Part shown: positions 1 to 5,688 of the stretch, piece by piece | How positions within the stretch are numbered: the stretch's first letter is position 1 | Layout: each line of letters begins with the position of its first letter | Assembly (NCBI GenBank): GCA_963579925.1 | Contig: CAUZJA010000182.1 | Span: 1 to 5,688 of the forward strand | Direction: 5' to 3' | Length of the DNA stretch: 5,688 bases | From: UBA1151 sp963579925 | GTDB taxonomy: Bacteria; Chloroflexota; Dehalococcoidia; Lucifugimonadales; Lucifugimonadaceae | Made by a program: the position numbers and the translations under genes | Notes under the pieces: generated by a model | What the model was told of the DNA's origin: nothing | Seen by the model: the letters and a program-made list of their open reading frames with translations, nothing else | Databases searched by the model: none

Positions 1-1
1 T

Positions 2-1312
2 AGAGATGGGGCCGATGACTGTCATGTCTGATTCGAGCGGGTCACTGCTGTAAACAAGCACGTCAGGCCGCATCTCTACGCCGCGCTGATCGTAAGGCCC
101 CCACGGAACCACCTCTGGTGAGCAGCAGTTGTTGCCGCCAACCGTCTGCACTGGGTACTCCGGGTTATAGGTGAAGTTGTCTGTGGACTCATCTTGAGGA
201 GAAGCTACGGAGATAGTTCCATCGCCCAACAACCCGTTCGCCTCGCCACCGGAGTGGAGGTACCACTTCTGCCAATCAGTGCGAGGCAGTGGCCATTCGT
301 GCTCTTCGCGCCATTCATTTACTCCCATGATGAAGAGCTTGATCGGCGGCTCTTCTGCGATTTTGGTGTCGTCGCCTTTTAGCCAGTAGTCAAACCACCT
401 GAGCTCCTGACCATCTAGATCAACAAGAGAATTTGCACCAAAGTCCACATCGCCAGTTTTCTGCGACCCGGCGAGCCGGTGAGGCCATGGCCCTACGATC
501 AGGCGGGACTGCTTTGACTCGAGAGAACCGCTATTAGTGCGCATCGCCACAAACTCGTCGAACACATCTTTGGCGTAGAGGTCATACCAGCCACCCATGA
601 TGTACGCAGGGGACATTATCTGGTCGTACTTATCGGTGATGTTGACTTCATCCCAGTACCCATCATCGGAAGGATGATTTAACCAGTCCTTCCAGAATGG
701 CAGATCCCGGCCCGCAGAACCGTCAAGATCAATCACCGGCAGTGAACGGAAGGCATCCGTCCAATTGTGATAGTCGATGCTCTGCCCGGTGCGCCCGTTG
801 GTGCGCATGCCCCACGTCATCATGACATTCAACTGGAACGCACCGCCGGGGTGCATCAGGCCGTCGTAATAATCGACGCACATCACCCGCGGCACCAGGC
901 ACTTCACAGCCGGGTGCGCCAACGGTGCACTCAACCACTGCGTAGCACCACCGTAGGACGCGCCAGTCATGCCAATATTGCCGTCGCACCAGGGCTGCTT
1001 CGACACCCACTCCTGTGTGTCATAACCGTCTTCAACTTCTTGATGAAAAGCATAGTAGACGCCGTCTGAGTCCCACCGACCTCGAACATCCTGGATGACG
1101 ACAGCGTAGCCAGAATTCGCGAGCATGCGGCCGCGTTCGATCAGAATGTCTCCGTTGTTGCTGTACGGAGTGCGCATCAGCACCGTGGGCCATGGGCCAC
1201 CAACTCCGGTTTCATCCAACTGCGGCAAATAGATATCTGCGGAGAGCTCAACACCGTCCCGCATGGGCACTTTGATGTCCAGTCTCATCTCAACCGAGTA
1301 GTGCTCAATCAC
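2..1312 (-). CDS. CocE/NonD family serine hydrolase (X-Pro dipeptidyl-peptidase/cocaine esterase superfamily), C-terminus cut by window edge
   Basis: This is an alpha/beta-hydrolase that cleaves ester or amide bonds in an acyl-enzyme mechanism; the substrate is unknown. The 437 readable residues form one uninterrupted frame. The nucleophile motif GASYGG places the catalytic serine at S119. GGWYD supplies D244 and GPWPH supplies H278, completing the triad in the order seen in CocE. RTPY near residue 50 matches the segment carrying the oxyanion-hole tyrosine of CocE. A helical cap fills roughly residues 150-225. From about residue 410 (DVLVYSSDPLESD) the C-terminal jelly-roll domain begins; family members run near 550-600 residues, so the rest of that domain lies off the left edge. 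No signal peptide is visible, so a cytosolic enzyme is expected. The GTG start is chosen because AGAGGA sits 7 nt upstream and an in-frame TGA lies eight codons further up; an ATG at 1286-1288 is the alternative. The gene follows the ThDP gene by 58 bp on the same strand. Family assignment is firm; substrate is not predictable. Confidence 0.93.
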   Translation of the reverse strand, partial: MIEHYSVEMRLDIKVPMRDGVELSADIYLPQLDETGVGGPWPTVLMRTPYSNNGDILIERGRMLANSGYAVVIQDVRGRWDSDGVYYAFHQEVEDGYDTQEWVSKQPWCDGNIGMTGASYGGATQWLSAPLAHPAVKCLVPRVMCVDYYDGLMHPGGAFQLNVMMTWGMRTNGRTGQSIDYHNWTDAFRSLPVIDLDGSAGRDLPFWKDWLNHPSDDGYWDEVNITDKYDQIMSPAYIMGGWYDLYAKDVFDEFVAMRTNSGSLESKQSRLIVGPWPHRLAGSQKTGDVDFGANSLVDLDGQELRWFDYWLKGDDTKIAEEPPIKLFIMGVNEWREEHEWPLPRTDWQKWYLHSGGEANGLLGDGTISVASPQDESTDNFTYNPEYPVQTVGGNNCCSPEVVPWGPYDQRGVEMRPDVLVYSSDPLESDMTVIGPIS

Positions 1313-1319
1313 TGTCTGT

Positions 1320-1325
1320 TCCTCT
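1320..1325 (-). promoter_or_regulatory. Ribosome-binding site of the CocE/NonD hydrolase
   Basis: On the minus strand the hexamer AGAGGA lies 7 nt before the GTG codon at 1310-1312. It is the strongest Shine-Dalgarno-like sequence in the gap between the two genes. It decides for the GTG start over the internal ATG at 1286-1288, which has no comparable site at the right distance. Confidence 0.7.
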
Positions 1326-1370
1326 GCACAATTTGTTCAGTCGTCTTTTGCAAATGATGAAATTGGTCGC

Positions 1371-3089
1371 TCACTTCAACTCCCACGGCTTTGCTGCTCG
1401 ACCGCCATCGGGGAGACCCAGTGGGAGTCGTACGTCTAGCAAGTAAGGGCGCCTTTCACGCTCCACAAGTTCCAGTCCGCGGCTAATTTCATCGCCAACT
1501 TTTGACTCATCAGTCACCGTCTTGCCTTCCACGCCAAAACCCTCAGCGATCTTCACCGGCTCAATGCCATCTAACACCACTCCGGCGTAGTCACCTGAAG
1601 AGTTCATAGTGCCGTCTGCGCGGCTGAACGCGCCGGCTACGATGCCGTATGCGCCGTTGTTTGCGATGACCCACAGCACAGGGATTTTGTGGTGGGCCGC
1701 CGTCCAGAGCGCTGAGTCCGCGTAGTACATGGAGCCATCGCCCACGAGGCCCACGACCGGCTGATCCGGCGCTGCGAGCTTGGCACCCATCACGGCACCC
1801 ATTCCGTAGCCCTCTGATCCACTGGCGGGACGCAAGTATGTGTTTGCGCCGCCGCCTTCCTTGGGATTCACGGAGTCCAGCGGCGTGGCGAACTGTTCAG
1901 TGGTGATGATGCCACCGCCAACGCTCTCAAGCGAGCCGTCCAGGGCATCCAGCAGCGCCGCAGAGGTGACCCGGCCGGCTTCTGAGCGGCTGATCAGGCC
2001 ACGGCGTGTGGCTCGCAGATCGTTCGCAGCAGTTCGGGCGATCTGGCGGCGTTCATCGTAGCGGGTCGGTTCGTATTCGCTCCGGACCATCTGCTCCAGC
2101 CGCTCAAGCGACCGGAACTCATCACCCAGGATCGCCAGATCAAGACCCGGCATATTTGTGAAGTGCTCAGAGTCTGAACCAATGGCGATGATCTGTTTGG
2201 CACCTGTGAAGCCATCGTAGTCAGATGCCGCACCGCTGCCACCGTGTCGTGATCCGATTGCGACGATCACATCGGGATTGAGGTGTGCGGCGGCATCGGC
2301 AAACCTGCCCAGGTTCTGCGGGTGGGCAGGGGAGATGCTACGGAGATCGCCAGGGGCCGACGCGATTGCCACGCCAAAGTGCTCTGCAATGGCGGTCGCC
2401 TTCTCCTGCGCTCCACTTTTCCAGACGCCGTCGCCAACGTAGATCATCGGGCATTCTGCAGAGTGAAGGGCTACAGCCACTTTCTCAAGATCAGAGTCAG
2501 CAGGATAGCCGCCGCGGGGCGTTTCGATGACGCCTTCTGAGAGATTTGTAGTGATCTGGCGATTGTCCAACAGGCGGTCGTACACGGCGATGTGAACAGG
2601 TCCAATGGGCGGTGTCATGGCCACGCGGATTGCGCGCTCAATTGCGGCGGGGAGACCTTCTGGCTCGATTACGGTCCAGTTGGCCTTGGTCATGGATTCC
2701 ACAATTGATGTTGGCCCGGCGTTGTGGCTCAGGTCCAGCGAGATGCGATCACCAAATGATCCGGTGTCGCCAGCAAATGTGAGGATGACCACGGGCAGGC
2801 TGGCGGACCAGACGTTGATGAGCTGTCCCATGCACTGGGCAAGGCCAGCACCAAGGTGGACGACCATCACGGCGGGCTTACTGTCGACCTGTGTGTAGCC
2901 CCCGGCCATCGAGGTGACGATGCCTTCATGTAGAGCCAGAACACCCTGAATGCCTGAATGATTCTCCAGTGCATCGAAGAACGGAGCTTCCCGTGAGCCG
3001 GAGTTGTAGAAGACGTACTTGATGCCGGATGCGACAAGTTGCTCCAGAATTAGTTCAGACGGATTTCCGGTGATGGGACGGACGGACAT
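1371..3089 (-). CDS. Thiamine-diphosphate-dependent enzyme, benzoylformate decarboxylase/acetolactate synthase-like
   Basis: This is a cytosolic ThDP- and Mg-dependent enzyme expected to decarboxylate or ligate 2-oxo acids. Its 572 residues have the usual three-domain order: PYR about 8-175, central about 190-345, PP about 375-560. The cofactor-activating glutamate is E55 in LHEG. The ThDP/Mg motif is GDGS at 450-453, closed by NN at 477-478. The stretch GDGS..ADSALWTAA..KIPV..VIANNGAYG closely resembles benzoylformate decarboxylase. The Ser of NSGS (S32) and the His of VVHLGAG (H78) fall where that enzyme has Ser26 and His70, and the Glu-to-His spacing of 23 is identical. H282 is a tentative match to its second active-site His. 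The frame could extend to a TTG at 3111-3113 (580 residues), but that codon has no ribosome-binding site; the ATG has weak purine-rich GGAAG/GCGAG sequences upstream. The gene is probably co-transcribed with the hydrolase 58 bp downstream. Superfamily is certain; the reaction is not, and many relatives are labelled only acetolactate synthase-like. Confidence 0.93.
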   Translation of the reverse strand: MSVRPITGNPSELILEQLVASGIKYVFYNSGSREAPFFDALENHSGIQGVLALHEGIVTSMAGGYTQVDSKPAVMVVHLGAGLAQCMGQLINVWSASLPVVILTFAGDTGSFGDRISLDLSHNAGPTSIVESMTKANWTVIEPEGLPAAIERAIRVAMTPPIGPVHIAVYDRLLDNRQITTNLSEGVIETPRGGYPADSDLEKVAVALHSAECPMIYVGDGVWKSGAQEKATAIAEHFGVAIASAPGDLRSISPAHPQNLGRFADAAAHLNPDVIVAIGSRHGGSGAASDYDGFTGAKQIIAIGSDSEHFTNMPGLDLAILGDEFRSLERLEQMVRSEYEPTRYDERRQIARTAANDLRATRRGLISRSEAGRVTSAALLDALDGSLESVGGGIITTEQFATPLDSVNPKEGGGANTYLRPASGSEGYGMGAVMGAKLAAPDQPVVGLVGDGSMYYADSALWTAAHHKIPVLWVIANNGAYGIVAGAFSRADGTMNSSGDYAGVVLDGIEPVKIAEGFGVEGKTVTDESKVGDEISRGLELVERERRPYLLDVRLPLGLPDGGRAAKPWELK

Positions 3090-3132
3090 TTGATTCTCGC
3101 TTCCACTGGACAAGTGTTGGTGGCGAGATGAT

Positions 3133-3180
3133 AGCGCGATCGGGCGCTCCGGTGGGGCCGGAAAGGGCGTTTAACGCGCC
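3133..3180. repeat. Three adjacent short inverted repeats between the kinase and ThDP genes
   Basis: Three small dyads lie side by side: arms agcgc/gcgct at 3133-3148 with a 6-nt loop, tccgg/ccgga at 3148-3162 with a 5-nt loop, and ggcg/cgcc at 3166-3180 with a 7-nt loop. Read on the minus strand they begin 9 nt after the kinase stop codon. None is followed by a real T-run (the best is CCTTTCC after the first), so none is a standard intrinsic terminator. They could weakly reduce read-through into the ThDP gene or be chance in GC-rich DNA. Confidence 0.35.
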
Positions 3181-3189
3181 AGTTGTGGG

Positions 3190-4377
3190 CTAATCCTGAC
3201 TGCTGCTGGAGCCGTCCGGAGGCGGTGATTCGGCTGTGGGCAGACTATCCAGACGCGAGTGCGGTATTGGCCCTTGTTCAAGCTCCGCCTGGTGGGAGAG
3301 GAACTCTTCAGATGGGCCAGACCTGGCCCCCGGGAGCGTTACGGTGAAGGTTGAGCCTTTACCTGGCTGGCTCTTGATACCGATAAAACCCTGATGCAAC
3401 TCTACGATCTTTTGGGTCACTATCAGACCAAGGCCGGTGCCCTCTACGCTTCTGGTTTCTTGGTTATCAGCCCGGAAGAAGGGCGTAAAAAGAAGCCGTT
3501 GGTCTCGTTTTGAGATACCGATGCCCTGGTCTCTTACTTCAATCAACATATCTTCACCGTTCACGCCAAGAACTAGAGTGATATCTGAATCAGCCGGGGA
3601 GTATTTAGAGGCGTTGCTCAGGAGGTTCGTGGCCACCTGGGCAATTCGATCGCGATCGCCGCTGAACCATAGTTCCTGGTCAGGCTTCTCAAAAATTAAT
3701 CCCTGACGTTTCTCAATCATAATTGGCAGCATGCTCTGATGAATCTCATTCATGAGTTGGGAGATATCAAATTCGTCGGGCAGAATTTCAAATGTTCCGG
3801 CGTTAATCCGGGTCACATCAAAGAGATCGTCAATGATTATTCCCAGACGTTTCGCGTTTTTCTTGACCAGATCAAGTTGATGAATCTGCCTCTCATCAAG
3901 GTTGCCTTGGGTATTGCGACTCAACAGATCGGTGAACGCGCTTACGCTGGTTAGCGGCGTGCGTAACTCATGAGAGATGGTTGAGATGAAGTTAGCGCGT
4001 TCACGTTCAATCTCTTGTAGCTCACGGTTCTGTGCGTCCAATCGGATGCGCTCTTCACGTTCATCTGAGAGTTGAATGGTGGATGTAAGCATTCCCGCAT
4101 TGGCGATTGCTCCCGCGATCTGTGCACCGATTGATCGCAGCGACTCCAGATCGCGTGACGTGTAGGTGTCGGGTTCCAAAGAACTGACAATCAGCATTGA
4201 CAACACTTCCCCACTACTCACAATTGGAACAGAAAGAGCCGAGCGGAGCCCGAACTTTTTTATGTATGTGCCAAGGATTGAATCATCCTTTTGAGCGTCT
4301 TTAACCAGATTGCCATCACCAATGGGATCACCTCCCAAAATCGCACTGTCCAGCTGCGCGGTACTTCTTTGTATCAT
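3190..4377 (-). CDS. Sensor histidine kinase, C-terminal part: end of GAF domain 3, HisKA and HATPase_c
   Basis: This frame carries the complete transmitter of a two-component sensor kinase, which autophosphorylates on His and passes phosphate to a response regulator. Of its 395 residues, 1-96 are the C-terminal two thirds of a GAF domain. Residues 100-130 are a charged coiled-coil linker. HisKA follows with the H-box SHELRTPL, phosphoacceptor H136. HATPase_c has all boxes: N-box NLLSNASKYS (N255), G1 DQGIGI at 283-288, F-box FTPFF at 297-301 and G2 GTGLGL at 313-318. A tail of about 45 residues rich in Pro, Ser, Glu and Asp ends the protein at a TAG. No transmembrane segment is present, so a soluble sensor is likely. 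The ATG at 4375-4377 is only the first Met in this frame; it has no good ribosome-binding site and sits inside a GAF domain. This is therefore most likely the distal part of the larger gene reaching the right edge, separated by a frame change. No response regulator gene is in view. Confidence 0.85.
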   Translation of the reverse strand: MIQRSTAQLDSAILGGDPIGDGNLVKDAQKDDSILGTYIKKFGLRSALSVPIVSSGEVLSMLIVSSLEPDTYTSRDLESLRSIGAQIAGAIANAGMLTSTIQLSDEREERIRLDAQNRELQEIERERANFISTISHELRTPLTSVSAFTDLLSRNTQGNLDERQIHQLDLVKKNAKRLGIIIDDLFDVTRINAGTFEILPDEFDISQLMNEIHQSMLPIMIEKRQGLIFEKPDQELWFSGDRDRIAQVATNLLSNASKYSPADSDITLVLGVNGEDMLIEVRDQGIGISKRDQRLLFTPFFRADNQETRSVEGTGLGLIVTQKIVELHQGFIGIKSQPGKGSTFTVTLPGARSGPSEEFLSHQAELEQGPIPHSRLDSLPTAESPPPDGSSSSQD

Positions 4378-4732
4378 CCGATCCGATTCCGGTTACGAAA
4401 TTGTACTGAAGAGTTCGAGCATCTCTATCGACTGTTCCGATCGCCAATCTGTCGAACGGCACCAACTCCGCGATTTTTTTGGACAGCGCGTCGTAGGTGT
4501 CTTCCAATCGTAGGGAGGAATTCGCAATGCGGCCTATTTCCGCAAGGATCAATCGCTCAGCAGCCTCAGATTGCGGGTCTTCATGGAGATTTGCGTTGGC
4601 CACTGCACCCGCAATTTGATCAGCGATCAGCATGCCGACTCGGGCTTCTCGTTCACCAAAGGAATCAGAAGTCTTAGAGCGGAATATCAGTGCGCCGATA
4701 ACTTTGCTTTGCCAGTTGAGAGGCACAGCCAT
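4328..4732 (-). CDS. Middle fragment of the broken kinase: end of GAF domain 2 and start of GAF domain 3
   Basis: The fragment reads in the same frame as the upstream piece after the TGA at 4766-4768; homology in fact begins right after that stop (KAIVDAGLIAAMAVPL), before the first Met at 4730-4732. Residues 1-50 are the last strands and helix of GAF2, ending ADQIAGAVANANL. Residues 55-118 begin GAF3 with LAEIGRIANSSL and FDRLAIGTV. The last 15 or so residues (TKKYRAAGQCDFGR) do not look like GAF sequence and are probably out-of-frame translation after the frame change. It holds no complete domain. There is no good ribosome-binding site before the Met, so independent translation is doubtful; it is better read as part of the interrupted gene. 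Confidence 0.5.
   Translation of the reverse strand: MAVPLNWQSKVIGALIFRSKTSDSFGEREARVGMLIADQIAGAVANANLHEDPQSEAAERLILAEIGRIANSSLRLEDTYDALSKKIAELVPFDRLAIGTVDRDARTLQYNFVTGIGSDDTKKYRAAGQCDFGR
4378..4387. repeat. 5-bp tandem duplication (ccgat)2 at the kinase frame change
   Basis: The unit ccgat (ATCGG on the coding strand) occurs twice, and period-5 identity extends over 4376-4387. It lies where the reading frame of GAF domain 3 must switch. One further copy would add 5 bp and join the two frames as VTGIGSDR-MIQRST with no stop, so loss of one copy by slippage is a possible cause. A one-base deletion of the present sequence within the overlap would join the frames equally well. Confidence 0.5.
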
Positions 4733-4765
4733 TGCCGCAATCAGTCCAGCATCGACGATGGCCTT

Positions 4766-5688
4766 TCAGCCGTCGTCGTCAGCGGCCATTTCATTAACCT
4801 CATCATGGGTCATAACAACTGGTAGACCAGTTTCAACGACCCTGTTGGTTCCAGAGATGGAATAGGGAAGCCGAGGGCCCATAGCTTCACCCCGGACAGG
4901 GACACCACTAACATATTGTGGAATCAGAACGCCCTCATCAACGCCGATAGTGGAGATGGAGAATCGGTCAAATTCGATCAATCGGCGCGCTTGTGTCTCG
5001 AACCGCTCATAGACTTCACTCATATCCAGCGATGCGGTGATGATACGACCAATCTCGGCAAGTGCCGTTCGTTCCAAAGCCTCACCTTGCGCCGCTCGGT
5101 AGAGGTCCATGTTTTCAAGCGCTGGGGCCAGTTGCACTGCGATCAGCCCCAGCAATTCATGATCCTTGGTTGAGTACGCATCGGGATGGTATGAGTTGAG
5201 GGCGATAACGCCTACTGAACCGGAAGCGGTGCGCAGAGGGGCGCGCATTGTAGTTTTTAGTCCCAGTAGCGTGAACTGATCTGACTTGGGCGTATCAAGA
5301 GCAGTTGGAATTGGACTGGTTAGATCGGATGCCCAATCGTTGAACCCCTTCATGTTGTTGCCAATGTGGAATACGGAGCCCACCGGCACCTCTGGGATCT
5401 CCAGGCCTCGCCCAAATACGAGCTTAAGATCCATGGTCTCTGGATTCAGAACCGATATGGAGAGGCGGTCAGAATTAAAGAATCCTGAGACGGCCTGATC
5501 CGTCAGACGAAACATCTCTTCTCTTGTGCTGGCTGATGACAATTCTCTTGCCAGCCGGGCAAACTCCGACTGCTCGTGGGCCTGGGTCTCCGCGTTTGCA
5601 ATCAAATCCAGGTTGTCGACAATTGCGGCTACCTGTTCTGCGGCTCGATTTAACAGTTGGAAATCGTTCTGAGTGAACGGATTCGCCT
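4766..5688 (-). CDS. N-terminal portion of the broken multi-GAF sensor kinase: GAF tail, GAF1 and the first half of GAF2
   Basis: The frame is open to the right edge, so the true start is outside the window; the TTG at 5603-5605 is an internal Leu codon, not a start. The first 30 or so residues (FTQNDFQLLNRAAEQVAAIVDNLDL) match the final helix of a preceding GAF domain. GAF1 covers roughly residues 45-197 (FARLARELSSAS to ALENMDLY). GAF2 starts at about residue 207 with ALAEIGRIITASLDM and EFDRFSIST. It is cut at residue 306 by TGA after AADDDG, midway through the fold; its missing strands and helix follow immediately in the same frame. GAF domains bind small molecules such as cyclic nucleotides, haem or bilins; no Cys or other residue here identifies a chromophore or ligand. 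No membrane segment is visible. If the stop is real, this piece lacks any output domain. Confidence 0.8.
   Translation of the reverse strand, partial: ANPFTQNDFQLLNRAAEQVAAIVDNLDLIANAETQAHEQSEFARLARELSSASTREEMFRLTDQAVSGFFNSDRLSISVLNPETMDLKLVFGRGLEIPEVPVGSVFHIGNNMKGFNDWASDLTSPIPTALDTPKSDQFTLLGLKTTMRAPLRTASGSVGVIALNSYHPDAYSTKDHELLGLIAVQLAPALENMDLYRAAQGEALERTALAEIGRIITASLDMSEVYERFETQARRLIEFDRFSISTIGVDEGVLIPQYVSGVPVRGEAMGPRLPYSISGTNRVVETGLPVVMTHDEVNEMAADDDG

Larger units (their letters stand above)
3190..5688 (-). pseudogene. Multi-GAF sensor histidine kinase gene interrupted by a nonsense codon and a frameshift, N-terminus off the window
   Basis: Joined across two lesions, the region encodes one architecture: GAF tail, GAF1, GAF2, GAF3, coiled-coil linker, HisKA, HATPase_c, Pro/Ser-rich tail. 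The first lesion is a TGA at 4766-4768; the flanking segments are in the same frame (AADDDG, stop, KAIVDAGL) and together complete one GAF fold. The second lies between the TAA that closes the distal frame upstream (4397-4399) and the TGA at 4328-4330; homology suggests the switch is near 4377-4396, in or beside a ccgatccgat tandem repeat. Bridging them would give at least about 830 residues. The ThDP gene ends in TGA, so TGA appears to be an ordinary stop in this organism. Two lesions in one gene fit a decaying gene, but also fit errors in a low-coverage or metagenomic assembly. The intact kinase boxes suggest the damage is recent or not real. Confidence 0.7.

Noticed and set aside
194..382. 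62-codon plus-strand open frame near the left edge
   Set aside because: It lies antisense to the well-supported hydrolase C-terminal region and has no recognisable domain or ribosome-binding site.
767..1069. Plus-strand and alternate-frame open frames across the hydrolase, including one at 729-1010 on the minus strand
   Set aside because: They overlap a frame with clear CocE/NonD motifs, show biased low-complexity translations and match no family; they are shadows of the real gene.
1335..1366. Inverted repeat caattt/aaattg between the ThDP and hydrolase genes
   Set aside because: The 6-bp AT-rich arms are separated by a long spacer and are not followed by a T-run; chance is sufficient.
3111..3113. 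TTG start for the ThDP enzyme
   Set aside because: No Shine-Dalgarno sequence precedes it and the extra eight residues (SSGSENQ-like) are not part of the conserved fold; the ATG at 3087-3089 is preferred.
3128..3133. Possible -10 box (TATCAT on the minus strand) for the ThDP gene
   Set aside because: No acceptable -35 hexamer lies 16-18 bp upstream, so a single five-of-six match in a GC-rich spacer is not enough to call a promoter.
3166..3180. Intrinsic terminator for the kinase gene
   Set aside because: The stem is only 4 bp and is followed by CCTTTCC, not a run of T residues.
4328..4396. Programmed ribosomal frameshift joining the kinase frames
   Set aside because: The overlap contains no recognisable slippery heptamer or RF2-type signal, and kinases of this type are not known to need one; mutation or sequence error is simpler.
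4766..4768. TGA as a selenocysteine or Trp codon
   Set aside because: No convincing hairpin follows the TGA at the distance expected of a bacterial SECIS, GAF domains have no known Sec site here, and the ThDP gene uses TGA as its terminator, so a recoded TGA is unlikely.

Overview
The window comes from a bacterial chromosome of moderate GC content (roughly 55 percent by eye). All recognisable genes lie on the minus strand, so transcription runs right to left. There is no RNA gene, mobile element, CRISPR array or phage signature. The gene mix (a sensor kinase with many GAF domains, a ThDP enzyme and a CocE/NonD-type hydrolase) is reminiscent of Chloroflexota such as the SAR202/Dehalococcoidia lineages. 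That placement is an impression from gene content, not a demonstrated assignment.

Right part (3190-5688): a large sensor histidine kinase gene that enters from beyond the right edge. Read in order it gives the tail of one GAF domain, three further GAF domains, a coiled-coil linker, HisKA, HATPase_c and a Pro/Ser-rich tail. Its sensory half is broken twice. There is an in-frame TGA at 4766-4768 inside GAF domain 2. There is also a reading-frame change inside GAF domain 3, within 4331-4396 and most likely at 4377-4396, where a 5-bp unit is tandemly repeated. The kinase module below the lesions keeps every catalytic box. The locus is therefore a recent pseudogene, a sequencing or assembly artefact, or a gene now split into separate products.

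Middle (1371-3089): a complete thiamine-diphosphate-dependent enzyme whose motifs most resemble benzoylformate decarboxylase, including its active-site Ser, Glu and His. The 100-bp gap between the kinase and this gene holds three small adjacent inverted repeats and no convincing terminator.

Left part (2-1312): the first 437 codons of a CocE/NonD-family serine hydrolase with a complete Ser-Asp-His triad. It starts at a GTG with a clear ribosome-binding site 58 bp after the ThDP gene stops, and it runs off the left edge within its C-terminal jelly-roll domain.

The ThDP enzyme and the hydrolase probably form one transcription unit. A plausible but untested reading is a short catabolic cassette in which the hydrolase opens an ester or amide and the ThDP enzyme decarboxylates or cleaves a 2-oxo acid. 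Whether the kinase regulates them cannot be told from the sequence. I see no clear novel system here; the two lesions in the kinase gene and the unassigned ThDP/hydrolase pair are the points most worth checking.
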